A DNA stretch of 39,450 nt, from positions 1 through 39,450 of the forward strand of contig CANRFT010000018.1 in the NCBI GenBank assembly GCA_947629955.1. The letters are read 5' to 3'. Below the pieces are notes generated by a model. That model had not been told where the DNA came from, ran no database searches, and saw only the letters and a list, made by a program, of their open reading frames with translations. The position numbers and the translations under genes are program-made. How positions within the stretch are numbered: position 1 is the stretch's first letter; each line of letters begins with the position of its first letter. The stretch is from an uncultured Oscillospiraceae bacterium. GTDB lineage: Bacteria; Bacillota; Clostridia; Oscillospirales; Oscillospiraceae. Shown here in pieces: positions 1 to 7,269 of the stretch.

Positions 1-661
1 TGGCCACGGCGTAGCCCATCTTGCCGGTGGAGCGGTTGGTGAGATACCGCACCGGGTCCAGCGGCTCCCGGGTGGGGCCGGCGGTGACCAGCACCCGCCT
101 GCCCGCCAGATCCTTCTCGTGGGCCAGGGTGTGGAGGCACACCTCCAGCAGCCGGTCCGGCTCGGGCAGCCGACCCTTTCCCACCGCGCCGCAGGCCAGC
201 CGGCCCTCCGCCGGCTCCACGATCTCCCAGCCGTACCGCCGGAGGGTGGCCAGATTGTCCTGGGTCACGGGGTTTTCATACATCCCGGTGTTCATGGCGG
301 GGGCGGCGGCCTTGGGGCACCGGCAGGCCAGCACGGTGGTGGTGAGCATATCGTCGGCGATGCCGTGGGCCAGCTTGGCCAGCACGTTGGCGGTGGCCGG
401 GGCGATCAGCACAAAGTCGGCCCGGTCCGCCACGGCGATGTGCTCCACACTGTGGGTGAAATTTCGGTCGAAGGTGTCCACCAGCGCCCTGTTCCCGGTG
501 AGCTGCTCAAAGGTGAGCGGGGTGACGAACCGGGTGGCGTTGGCGGTCATGAGCACCTGCACATCGGCGTGCTGCTTCACCAGCATGGAGGCCAGCGCCG
601 CCGCCTTGAAGCAGGCGATGCCGCCGGTGACGCCCAGCACCACGGTCTTTCCCGTCAGCAC
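1..661 (-). CDS. coaBC: CoaBC, bifunctional phosphopantothenoylcysteine decarboxylase / phosphopantothenate-cysteine ligase (3' end outside window)
   Basis: This enzyme joins cysteine to 4'-phosphopantothenate and decarboxylates the product, two steps of coenzyme A synthesis in the cytosol. About 220 N-terminal residues are visible. They show a flavoprotein start ([15 protein letters not shown]), the conserved His in SVEHIAVA, an APATAN segment, the PAMN loop ([11 protein letters not shown]) and the active-site Cys in [14 protein letters not shown]. The ligase domain begins at [19 protein letters not shown] and is cut by the window edge. I place the start at a GTG at 661 that overlaps the coaX stop, because the frame opens there and the protein then begins [10 protein letters not shown]. 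The tight overlap with coaX means co-transcription and probably translational coupling. The assignment is secure; the exact start is slightly uncertain. Confidence 0.95.
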   Translation of the reverse strand, partial: MLTGKTVVLGVTGGIACFKAAALASMLVKQHADVQVLMTANATRFVTPLTFEQLTGNRALVDTFDRNFTHSVEHIAVADRADFVLIAPATANVLAKLAHGIADDMLTTTVLACRCPKAAAPAMNTGMYENPVTQDNLATLRRYGWEIVEPAEGRLACGAVGKGRLPEPDRLLEVCLHTLAHEKDLAGRRVLVTAGPTREPLDPVRYLTNRSTGKMGYAVA

Positions 662-1440
662 AGCGCTCCCCCCCTCTTCGCGTTCTTCTCGTACAGCAGC
701 CGCAGACCCAGCAGGAGCAGGTCGGGCTGGAGCTCAAACCTCCGTTTGCAGTGGGGGGCGATGGCCGGGGCCAGCCCCCCTGTGAGAACGGCGGTCACCG
801 GCCGGCCCAGCTCCTCCTCCACCCGGTCTACCAGGCCGTCCATCATGGCGGCGCAGCCGTAGATGGCTCCCGCCTGCATACAGTCCACCGTGTTTTTGCC
901 GATGAGGGCCCTGGGCGGACCGAAGCTGATGTGGGGCAGCTGGGCGGTCCTGCTGGACAGGGAGTCCACCGCCACCCGCAGGCCGGGGATGATCATGCCG
1001 CCCAGATAGGCACCGTCCTCCCCAATGACGGAGAGCGTGGTGGCGGTGCCCATATCCAGCACCACGATGGGGGCGGGGCAGAGGCTCTTGGCCGCCACCG
1101 CGTCCACGATCAGGTCGCTGCCCACCTGGGAGGGGGTGTCCACCCGCATCTCCAGGCCGGTGTCCACGTCCTGTCCCACCACCAGCATGGTCCTGCCGGT
1201 GAGCAGCTCCACCGCTCGGGAGAGGGTGGAGCGCAGAACAGGCACTACCGAGGACAGGATGCCGCCGGCTATGTCTCCCGGCTCCACCCCGTGCATGGCC
1301 AGGATCCCCCGAAACAGCAGGGCGTACTCATCCTCCGTCTTGTCCGGGTCGGTGGCGCACCGGGCGGAGAAGACCAGCTCCTCCCCCCGGAACGCCCCCA
1401 GCACGATATTGGTATTGCCAACATCCACAGCGAGGATCAT
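655..1440 (-). CDS. coaX: Type III pantothenate kinase
   Basis: CoaX phosphorylates pantothenate, the first step of coenzyme A synthesis. It belongs to the ASKHA fold, uses a monovalent cation and is not feedback-inhibited by CoA. The N terminus [10 protein letters not shown] is the family's phosphate-binding motif. [20 protein letters not shown] and the GGMIIPGL region are the other family signatures. The length of 261 residues is normal. I chose the ATG at 1440 over an in-frame GTG at 1449 because GAGGTGG lies about six bases before the ATG. It sits between an ECF S-component gene and coaBC, so uptake of the vitamin and its first two conversions share one transcript. The assignment is secure. 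Confidence 0.95.
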   Translation of the reverse strand: MILAVDVGNTNIVLGAFRGEELVFSARCATDPDKTEDEYALLFRGILAMHGVEPGDIAGGILSSVVPVLRSTLSRAVELLTGRTMLVVGQDVDTGLEMRVDTPSQVGSDLIVDAVAAKSLCPAPIVVLDMGTATTLSVIGEDGAYLGGMIIPGLRVAVDSLSSRTAQLPHISFGPPRALIGKNTVDCMQAGAIYGCAAMMDGLVDRVEEELGRPVTAVLTGGLAPAIAPHCKRRFELQPDLLLLGLRLLYEKNAKRGGALC

Positions 1441-1458
1441 CTGTCCCACCTCATTTCA

Positions 1459-2073
1459 TCACATCTTCAGGGCGTGGGCCACCGCCTTGGTCACGATCCC
1501 GCCGATGACGAGGCCCGTCAGGGCCTCCACCAGCCCCTGGACGCCCACGGACAAAAGCACGAACATCAGCGGCCCGGAGGCCCCCAGGGCCACCAGCCGC
1601 TCCTGGACGTAGTCGGTTTGGTAGAACACCAGCACGATGTAGCCCATGAACAGGATGGTGTTGAGCAGCGGCGCGGCGAGGCCGCCCGCAAAGTAGCAGA
1701 CGGTGTCGGTCCTGTCGACCTTTTTCAGACCCATAAACAGCAGCCCCGTCAGCACACCCACCAGAATGCGCATTCCCACGCACAGGATAAAGGTATGGAC
1801 GGGACTGATCTGGAAGAAAATGCCCGTCATCACAGAGCCGCCGGAGACGGCGTCGTAAAAGCTGGTGAAGCCGTAGAGCATCCCCAGCACGCCGCCGCCC
1901 ACGGGTCCCAGGAGCATGGCGCCGATGGCGATGGGCACCATGGTGAAGGTCATGTTCAGCGGCCCCACAGGGATGCTGGAGATACCGGTCAGCTTCATCA
2001 CCAGAATGATGGCTACCAGCAGCGCCAGCTGCGCCAGTCTCAGGACATTTTCGCGTTTCATTGTCGCTTCCAT
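1459..2073 (-). CDS. ECF transporter S component, probably for pantothenate (PanT-like)
   Basis: This is an integral membrane protein of about 204 residues with roughly six hydrophobic segments, the size of a substrate-binding S subunit of an energy-coupling factor vitamin importer. The opening LAQLALLVAIILVMKLTG and the small-residue-rich helix IAIGAMLLGPVGGGVLGM fit the S-component fold. The ATG at 2073 is preceded by AAGGAGG at good spacing; in-frame codons upstream add an unlikely basic stretch. No ATPase or T subunit is nearby, so it would use a shared ECF module encoded elsewhere. Substrate is inferred from context only: the next genes are coaX and coaBC, which points to pantothenate. 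Another vitamin or a precursor remains possible. Confidence 0.8.
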   Translation of the reverse strand: MEATMKRENVLRLAQLALLVAIILVMKLTGISSIPVGPLNMTFTMVPIAIGAMLLGPVGGGVLGMLYGFTSFYDAVSGGSVMTGIFFQISPVHTFILCVGMRILVGVLTGLLFMGLKKVDRTDTVCYFAGGLAAPLLNTILFMGYIVLVFYQTDYVQERLVALGASGPLMFVLLSVGVQGLVEALTGLVIGGIVTKAVAHALKM

Positions 2074-2142
2074 ATTCAATTTCCTCCTTGCTGTCGTTCC
2101 GCCCCGGCGGATACAACGCATGTGCCTTTCTCAGGCTCCGCT

Positions 2143-2171
2143 ATCATAACAGAATACGGCGCATTTTGCAA
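2143..2171 (-). promoter_or_regulatory. Sigma-A-type promoter for the S-component/coaX/coaBC operon
   Basis: Reading leftwards, TTGCAA (2171-2166) and TATGAT (2148-2143) are separated by exactly 17 bases, about 70 bases before the first start codon. It lies just past the gltX terminator, so the CoA operon has its own promoter. I saw no riboswitch in the leader. Confidence 0.75.
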
Positions 2172-2210
2172 GGGGTCCCGGGCGATTTTTCAAACCGTGT
2201 GGTCCGGCGG

Positions 2211-2243
2211 CAAAAAGAGAGGGCCGGCGCTCCGCCGGCCCTC
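2211..2243 (-). terminator. Rho-independent terminator of gltX
   Basis: A perfect 10-base-pair GC-rich stem (2219-2228 with 2234-2243, five-base loop) is followed on the minus strand by TTTTT at 2216-2212. It begins seven bases after the gltX stop. Confidence 0.9.
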
Positions 2244-2249
2244 CATGGC

Positions 2250-3746
2250 TCAATTCAGTTTCTCCAGTCCCAGCCGCAGCCGGCGAAGGGTCTCGTCTTT
2301 GCCCAGGATGCGGCAGATTTCCACCGCCCCGCCGGGGGTGACCGCCTTGCCGGCGGCGGCGATGCGCACCGGCCACATGAGGGTGGCGTTCTTCACCCCC
2401 AAAGACTCGGCCAGCGAGATCAGCCCGTCGTGGATGGGGTCCTGGGCCCAGTCCGCCAGCCCCTCCAGCATGGGGATGGCCGCCTCCAGCATCCGTTTGG
2501 ACACCTCGGCATTGGTCTTGGACTTCTTGTTGGTGAACAATTCCGCGTCATACTCCGGCAGTTTGTCGAAGAAATCCACCTTTTCCGGGATGTCGGACAG
2601 CTTTTCACACCGGGCCTGGAGCAGGGCGGCGATGTCCGCCGGGTCGTAGGCGGGGTTCTTGACCGTCTGCCTGATCCAGGGCTCGGCGGCGGCGGCGAAG
2701 TCCTCCGGGGCCATGGCGCGCAGATAGGAGGCGTTGAAGTAGGTGAGCTTTGCCATATCGAAGGCGGCGGGGGACTTGGACACCCCCTCGATGTCGAACA
2801 CGGCGGCCAGCTCGTCCAGAGTGAAGAACTCCCGCTCGGCCAGCTCTCCCCGGGGGGCCCAGCCCAGCAGGGAGACGTAGTTCACCACCGCCTCGTTGAG
2901 ATAGCCCTGGGCCATCAGGTCCTCGTAGGAGGGGTCCCCGTGGCGCTTGGACATCTTGCGGACCGCTCCCGTCTCGGAGTCGTTGATCATGATGGAGGAG
3001 CAGTGGACATAGGTGGGGATGTCCCAGCCGAAGGCCCGGTACAGCAGGTCATACTTGGGGGCCGAGGACAGGTACTCCGCCCCGCGCACCACATGGGTGA
3101 TGCCCATGAGATGGTCGTCCACCACGTTGGCGAAATTATAGGTGGGCAGGCCGTCCCGCTTCAGCAAAATCTGGTCGTCCAGCTCCCCGTTCTCCACGGT
3201 GATGTCTCCGTAGACCGCGTCGTGGAAGGTGGTGCTGCCCTCGTGGGGGATGCGCTGGCGGATGACGTAGGGCTCGCCGGCCTCTACCCGGGCTTTCGCC
3301 TCGGCGGGGTCCAGGGTGCGGCAGGGGTCGTCGGAGCGCTCGAACTGGCCGCTATCCTCCTTGGACTCGGCCTTCTCGCAGAAGCAGTAGTAGGCCGCCC
3401 CCTTCTCCACCAGCAGCTCCGCGTACTTCTTGTAGAGGGGCCGCCGCTCGGTCTGGATGTAGGGGCCCACCGGGCCGCCCAGGTCGGGGCCCTCGTCCCA
3501 GGTGAGGCCGCAGCGGCGCATGGTGGCGTAGATCACGTCCACCGCACCCTCCACCAGCCGGCTCTGGTCGGTGTCCTCGATGCGGAGCAGGAACTTGCCC
3601 CCGGCATGCCGGGCGATGAGCCAGGTGTACAGCGCCGTGCGCAGATTCCCCACGTGCATATACCCCGTGGGGGAGGGGGCGAACCGGGTGCGCACCTCCC
3701 CGTGGGGGATGCGGGCCTCCATATCGTCGAACCACTGCTTGTCCAT
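2250..3746 (-). CDS. gltX: Glutamyl-tRNA synthetase
   Basis: This class I synthetase charges tRNA-Glu (and tRNA-Gln too if non-discriminating). The 498-residue length is typical. The HIGH-type motif appears as PSPTGYMHVGNLRTA near residues 24-38, followed by FLLRIEDTD. The KMSKS-type loop appears as RKMSKRHGD around residue 260. The anticodon-binding helical region fills the C-terminal third. The ATG at 3746 has GGAGG seven bases upstream, so the 14 extra in-frame residues before it are unlikely. The gene has its own promoter and terminator, so it is a single-gene unit between the EamA gene and the CoA operon. Whether it is discriminating cannot be read here; no gatCAB or glnS lies in the window. 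Confidence 0.97.
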   Translation of the reverse strand: MDKQWFDDMEARIPHGEVRTRFAPSPTGYMHVGNLRTALYTWLIARHAGGKFLLRIEDTDQSRLVEGAVDVIYATMRRCGLTWDEGPDLGGPVGPYIQTERRPLYKKYAELLVEKGAAYYCFCEKAESKEDSGQFERSDDPCRTLDPAEAKARVEAGEPYVIRQRIPHEGSTTFHDAVYGDITVENGELDDQILLKRDGLPTYNFANVVDDHLMGITHVVRGAEYLSSAPKYDLLYRAFGWDIPTYVHCSSIMINDSETGAVRKMSKRHGDPSYEDLMAQGYLNEAVVNYVSLLGWAPRGELAEREFFTLDELAAVFDIEGVSKSPAAFDMAKLTYFNASYLRAMAPEDFAAAAEPWIRQTVKNPAYDPADIAALLQARCEKLSDIPEKVDFFDKLPEYDAELFTNKKSKTNAEVSKRMLEAAIPMLEGLADWAQDPIHDGLISLAESLGVKNATLMWPVRIAAAGKAVTPGGAVEICRILGKDETLRRLRLGLEKLN

Positions 3747-3799
3747 GATAAAACCTCCGTAAACGCCCGCGCGGGGCGGGCGGGTCATAATTCGGGAAC

Positions 3800-3828
3800 A
3801 TTATACCGGGCGCGGCGGGGATTTGCAA
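3800..3828 (-). promoter_or_regulatory. Sigma-A-type promoter for gltX
   Basis: On the minus strand TTGCAA (3828-3823) and TATAAT (3805-3800) are 17 bases apart. The leader of about 45 bases contains a small GC hairpin before the GGAGG site. Confidence 0.85.
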
Positions 3829-3888
3829 GAGCAAAAGGCCGGGCCGCCGGAGAAGGGAACAGACCGGACGCTTTTTGCGCGCCGGACG

Positions 3889-4302
3889 TCACATCACCAT
3901 GAGCAGGGTCCCCGCGCCGATGAGGATACAGCCGACGAGAGATTTCGGGGTCACCTTTTCACGCAGGAACACAAAGGCCAGCACCAGCGTGATCACAACG
4001 CTCAGCTTGTCGATGGGCACGACTTTTGACGCCTCGCCCATCTGCAGCGCCTTGTAATAGCACAGCCAGGAGGCGCCGGTGGCCAGGCCGGACAGGATCA
4101 GGAAGATCCAGCTCTTTCTGCTGATATTGGCGAGGCCGCTCTGCGCGTCCGTCAGGAACACCATGCCCCAGGCCAGCAGCACGACCACCACCGTCCTGAT
4201 GGCGGTGGCCAGATTGGAGTTTACGCCGTCGATGCCGACCTTCGCCAGGATCGAGGTGAGGGCCGCAAAGACCGCGGACAACAGCGCAAGGATCAACCAC
4301 AT
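3889..4302 (-). CDS. EamA-family (drug/metabolite transporter) half-size membrane protein
   Basis: The protein has 137 residues and about five hydrophobic helices, one EamA repeat instead of the two found in full-length DMT permeases. Visible landmarks are the N-terminal helix WLILALLSAVFAALTSIL, the short motif SWLCYYKALQMGEASKVVPIDKLS before the last helices, and the end LREKVTPKSLVGCILIGAGTLLM, all usual for EamA repeats. Single-repeat members act as homo- or heterodimers; substrate is unknown. GGAGGAAG lies just before the ATG. It has its own promoter and no partner gene next to it. The family call is confident; the function is open. Confidence 0.85.
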   Translation of the reverse strand: MWLILALLSAVFAALTSILAKVGIDGVNSNLATAIRTVVVVLLAWGMVFLTDAQSGLANISRKSWIFLILSGLATGASWLCYYKALQMGEASKVVPIDKLSVVITLVLAFVFLREKVTPKSLVGCILIGAGTLLMVM

Positions 4303-4336
4303 CGTTTCTTCCTCCGCAAATACCCGATTTGACTGT

Positions 4337-4365
4337 ATTATAGCACAGTCCCCTCACCCCTACAA
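4337..4365 (-). promoter_or_regulatory. Promoter for the EamA gene
   Basis: On the minus strand TTGTAG (4365-4360), a 17-base spacer and a perfect TATAAT (4342-4337) lie about 35 bases before the start codon. It sits directly downstream of the terminator of the preceding operon. Confidence 0.85.
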
Positions 4366-4367
4366 GG

Positions 4368-4396
4368 CAAAAACAAAACCGCCTTCCGGCGGTTTT
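4368..4396 (-). terminator. Terminator of the nnr-alr-mazF operon
   Basis: A nine-pair stem (4375-4383 with 4388-4396, loop of four) is followed on the minus strand by TTTTGTTTTTG. It starts about 10 bases after the stop of the exported-protein gene and closes the long leftward operon. Confidence 0.9.
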
Positions 4397-4406
4397 GGGC
4401 GTATCG

Positions 4407-4904
4407 TCACTTCACCGAGTAGGGTCCCCGCACCAGCAGCTTGACGGTGCCGGCGGTGGCAGTGACGGAGCGGGTGTCGATGGTGACCATGTACAGGTGG
4501 TTGGTGACCAGGGCGCCGCCGCTGTTGAGGGTGGAGCCGGCGGTGGTGTCGATGAGGCCGGGATTGCCGTTTGCCACTGTGGCGGAACCGACGCGGAGCA
4601 TGATCTCACAGCCCACCTTGCCGGTGAGGGTCTGGTCTTTGCTCAGGGTGACCACCGCAAAGGTGGAGGTCCCAGCGCGCTCATCGACGGCGTCGTTCAG
4701 GGCGTCCTGGAGCTCGCTCTTGTGGGCGGCCACGGTGTCCTCCGCCATCTGCTCTACCTGAGGCTGAAAGATGTTTTCCAGGTAGCTGAGGGTGACCAGG
4801 GGGTCTCCCTGGCTGCCCGCTGCGGCGGCGGTGGCGGCGTAGGCTGCGGTGACGCCCAGCAGCAGCACCGCCAGGACCGCGCAGGCGATCTTCCACTTTT
4901 TCAT
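4407..4904 (-). CDS. Exported protein of unknown function
   Basis: The 165-residue product begins with a clear Sec signal: basic MKKWK, a hydrophobic core VLAVLLLGVTAAYAA and a likely cleavage after AYA or ATA. There is no lipobox. The mature part has a helical stretch (residues about 38-75, rich in E, D, A and Q) and a beta-rich second half with many Gly, Thr and Val residues ending in LLVRGPYSVK. I recognise no catalytic motif. GGAGGG precedes the ATG. It is the last gene of the alr-mazF operon, 65 bases after mazF with no terminator between, and is followed at once by a strong terminator. A surface or envelope role is a guess from the signal peptide alone. Confidence 0.75.
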   Translation of the reverse strand: MKKWKIACAVLAVLLLGVTAAYAATAAAAGSQGDPLVTLSYLENIFQPQVEQMAEDTVAAHKSELQDALNDAVDERAGTSTFAVVTLSKDQTLTGKVGCEIMLRVGSATVANGNPGLIDTTAGSTLNSGGALVTNHLYMVTIDTRSVTATAGTVKLLVRGPYSVK

Positions 4905-4969
4905 ATGTATCCCTCCGTTGTGGTGGAGCGCCGGCCGGATGACCGGCGCCCCGTCTCTCTGAGGTAAAT

Positions 4970-5335
4970 TCAGACCAGCCGCTCGGGACTGAGGCCGAAG
5001 CTGACGGCGATGGCGCTGTCCACCCGCCGCATGACCTGGTCGTCCACCCGGCCCATGTGCTCCCGCAGCCGCCTCTTGTCCAGGGTCCTGATCTGCTCCA
5101 GCAGGACCACCGAGTCTTTGGGCAGGCCGGAGCTGTGGGCGGCCAGGGTGATATGGGTGGGCAGACGGGCCTTCCCCATCTGAGAGGTGATGGCCGCGGC
5201 GATCACCGTGGGGCTGTGCTTGTTGCCGGTGTCGTTCTGCACGATGAGCACCGGGCGGACGCCGCCCTGCTCGCTGCCCACCACCGGGCTCAGGTCCGCG
5301 TAAAAAATGTCGCCTCGCTTGACGCTGTTGTCCAC
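4970..5335 (-). CDS. MazF/NdoA (EndoA)-type endoribonuclease toxin
   Basis: MazF-family toxins are sequence-specific endoribonucleases that cleave single-stranded mRNA. The PemK/MazF fold is plain: VKRGDIFYADLSPVVGSEQGGVRPVLIVQND, then TVIAAAITSQ and LPTHI, and the C-terminal VVLLEQIRTLDKRRL. The family's Arg of GGVRPVLI and the Thr/Ser of the ITSQ strand are present. I chose the GTG at 5335, giving 121 residues, the usual length; an upstream in-frame ATG adds 21 residues unlike the family and lacks a properly spaced ribosome site. It follows alr as in Bacillus, where ndoAI-ndoA lies after alr. Here no antitoxin gene can be seen in the 182 bases between alr and mazF. Confidence 0.93.
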   Translation of the reverse strand: MDNSVKRGDIFYADLSPVVGSEQGGVRPVLIVQNDTGNKHSPTVIAAAITSQMGKARLPTHITLAAHSSGLPKDSVVLLEQIRTLDKRRLREHMGRVDDQVMRRVDSAIAVSFGLSPERLV

Positions 5336-5431
5336 AGGAACTTCACACTCCGCCGGATATAGTGCCCGGCCACGCCTATGTAGACCGGGTACTATCATTC
5401 TCCCACGGGGCGGAGGTTTTTATACCGCTGA

Positions 5432-5481
5432 GAGACCGCGGAATGAAAACCTCCGCGGCTCGCCGCCGGAAATGTCGGCGG
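5432..5481 (-). other. Two hairpins between alr and mazF
   Basis: The alr-mazF gap (5336-5517) contains no plausible antitoxin gene. It holds a 10-pair hairpin with one bulge (5432-5442 with 5452-5461) and a six-pair hairpin (5463-5468 with 5476-5481). Neither is followed by a T-run on the minus strand, so they look like mRNA structures rather than terminators. The loop of the first carries GGAGG on the mRNA strand. Confidence 0.5.
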
Positions 5482-5517
5482 GCTCCCCTGCTATCCTATG
5501 CGGCGGGGCGAAAAAGG

Positions 5518-6657
5518 TCAATCGAGATAGAGGCGGGGCACACGGGGGGCCACCGCGCACAGCAGTTCATAGGAGATGGTGCCGGCGAACCCGGCGTTCA
5601 CCTCGATGGGCAGGCGTTCCCCGAAGATCTCGGCCACGTCGCCGGGCCTGACGTCCGCGGCGGCGTCCAGGCCGATCATGCACATATCCATGCACACCCG
5701 GCCCATGATGGGGCGGGGCTGTCCGCCCAGCCACACGGAGCCCGCGTTGGACAGGGCCCGGTGGAGGCCGTCGGCGTAGCCGATGGGCAGCACCGCCGTC
5801 CGTCCGCCGCCACAGCCGAATTGGGCGGTGCGGCCGTAGCTCACCGGGGTGTCCGCCGGGAAATCCCGGACGGCGGCGACACGGCTTTTCAGGGTCATGA
5901 CGGGCCGCAGACCGGGGCCGTCCAGCCCCTGGCAGCAGGGGTCGGGGTAGCAGCCGTAGAGGGCGATGCCCGGGCGGACCATGTCCAGATGGGTACAGGG
6001 GTATTGTAGCACAGCGCCGCTGTTGGCGCAATGGCGGATCGCAAATTCCAGACCGTGATCTGACTTGCACCGGTCCAGGGTGTCCAGGAACCGGGTGAAC
6101 TGGAGCATGGTGTAGTCCTCGCTGTCCTCCCCCGGCTCGTCGGACACGGCGAAGTGGGTGAACACCCCCTCCACATCCAGATGTGGGCAGGCGGCCAGGG
6201 CGGCCAGTTCGCCGGCAGCCTGGATGGGATCCTGACAGAGGACGCCCAGGCGGCTCATGCCGGTGTCGCATTTCAGGTGGACTCTGGCGGTCTTATTCTG
6301 CGCGCCTGCCGCGTCGGAGAGGGCCTTTGCCAGCTCTTTCGTGAATACCGTCTGGGTCAGATCCAGGGCCACCACGTCCGCCGCCTGCTCCGGGGGCGTC
6401 AGGCCCAGAATGAGGACGGGGGCGGTGATGCCGGCCTCCCGAAGCTCCCGACCCTCGGCCAGACAGGCCACCGCCAGGTAGTCCGCTCCCAGCGCCTCCA
6501 GCTTTTTCGCCACGGGCACCGCCCCGTGGCCGTAGGCGTTGGCCTTCACCGTACCCAGAAATTTGCTGTCGGACGCGCAGGCCCGGAGGGCGCGGTAGTT
6601 GTGTTCCAGGCTGGACAGGCTGATCTCAGCCCAGGTCCTTGCCGTCTCCTGTGTCAT
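5518..6657 (-). CDS. alr: Alanine racemase
   Basis: This PLP enzyme makes D-alanine for peptidoglycan in the cytosol. At 379 residues it has normal length. The PLP-lysine motif FLGTVKANAYGHGA is near residues 33-46. Other signatures are HLKCDTGMSRLG, the barrel segment VFTHFAVSDEP, LPIGYADG and MGRVCMDMCMI with the conserved substrate-pocket residues, and the C-terminal TISYELLCAVAPRVPR. The ATG at 6657 lies inside the end of the upstream lipoprotein gene (32-base overlap) with GGAGGTGA at ideal spacing, so translation is probably coupled. It lies in the conserved block lipoprotein-alr-mazF. The call is secure. Confidence 0.97.
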   Translation of the reverse strand: MTQETARTWAEISLSSLEHNYRALRACASDSKFLGTVKANAYGHGAVPVAKKLEALGADYLAVACLAEGRELREAGITAPVLILGLTPPEQAADVVALDLTQTVFTKELAKALSDAAGAQNKTARVHLKCDTGMSRLGVLCQDPIQAAGELAALAACPHLDVEGVFTHFAVSDEPGEDSEDYTMLQFTRFLDTLDRCKSDHGLEFAIRHCANSGAVLQYPCTHLDMVRPGIALYGCYPDPCCQGLDGPGLRPVMTLKSRVAAVRDFPADTPVSYGRTAQFGCGGGRTAVLPIGYADGLHRALSNAGSVWLGGQPRPIMGRVCMDMCMIGLDAAADVRPGDVAEIFGERLPIEVNAGFAGTISYELLCAVAPRVPRLYLD

Positions 6658-7249
6658 CGTTGGTCACCTCCAAAAAGGTAAAATCGCTGAACTGGGCGAT
6701 AAGCATCCGCACCCCGTCCCGGCTCATCTCCGCCCGGATGGGGGCAAAGGTCTCCCGGTCAAAGAGCATCAGAAACTCCGCCCCGGTCCCCTCCTTCGCA
6801 TTCGGGTCCCGGCAGAGGACCTGCAACTGGGTCCGCCCCTCGTCCGCCCAGGCGCATTCGGCCATCCAGCCCATGGCGGCCTGCCGGAACAGCTCCGGGA
6901 TGGCGGACACAGGGGTGAGCCCCTCCCCGTCCAGGTCCCCCAGGGAGAGGGCGGCCCCGTCATACTCCAGTACGGTCTCTCCTTCGGTCAGCCGGGCGGT
7001 GATCCCGGCAATCAGCTCCGGGGCGGTGACGGTCAGCACCGTCTCACCGTCTTTCCGGCAGAGGGCATACACCGTGAAGTCGTAGACCTTGTCGCCGTAC
7101 TCCGCCGTCAGGTCCACGGTGGCGGAAAAGCCCGCCGAGGCGCGATAGTGTTCCTGTAAATGGAAGGCGACGTCCTCCGGGGTCTCTCCCGCCGGGGCGC
7201 AGGCCGCCAGCAGGGTCATCATCAGTACACAGGCGAAAAGTCTGCGCAC
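6626..7249 (-). CDS. Lipoprotein, LolA/YdcC-like
   Basis: The 207-residue protein starts at a GTG with GGAGG 11 bases upstream. A lipoprotein signal is visible: MRRLF, a short hydrophobic core and the lipobox LLAAC, so Cys17 would be acylated and the protein anchored outside the membrane. The mature part is a run of beta strands (FSATVDLTAEYGDKVYDFTVYALC, LIAGITARLTEGETVLEYDGAALSLG, TGAEFLMLFDRETFAPIRAEM) like the LolA/LppX half-barrel. In Bacillus the LolA-like ydcC also lies directly upstream of alr, which supports the family call. Clostridia of this kind have no Lol pathway to an outer membrane, so the job is probably a general envelope lipid- or hydrophobe-binding one. Function is unproven. 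Confidence 0.8.
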   Translation of the reverse strand: MRRLFACVLMMTLLAACAPAGETPEDVAFHLQEHYRASAGFSATVDLTAEYGDKVYDFTVYALCRKDGETVLTVTAPELIAGITARLTEGETVLEYDGAALSLGDLDGEGLTPVSAIPELFRQAAMGWMAECAWADEGRTQLQVLCRDPNAKEGTGAEFLMLFDRETFAPIRAEMSRDGVRMLIAQFSDFTFLEVTNDDTGDGKDLG

Positions 7250-7269
7250 TTATTCTCGTTCCTCCGTTT

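Noticed and set aside
751-2649. 632-codon plus-strand open frame
   Set aside because: Runs antisense to coaX, the S-component gene and part of gltX and crosses their promoter and terminator.
2061-3902. 613-codon plus-strand open frame
   Set aside because: Shadow of gltX, caused by GC-rich third positions.
5336-5517. Antitoxin gene before mazF
   Set aside because: No minus-strand frame with a start, ribosome site and plausible length fits in the gap.
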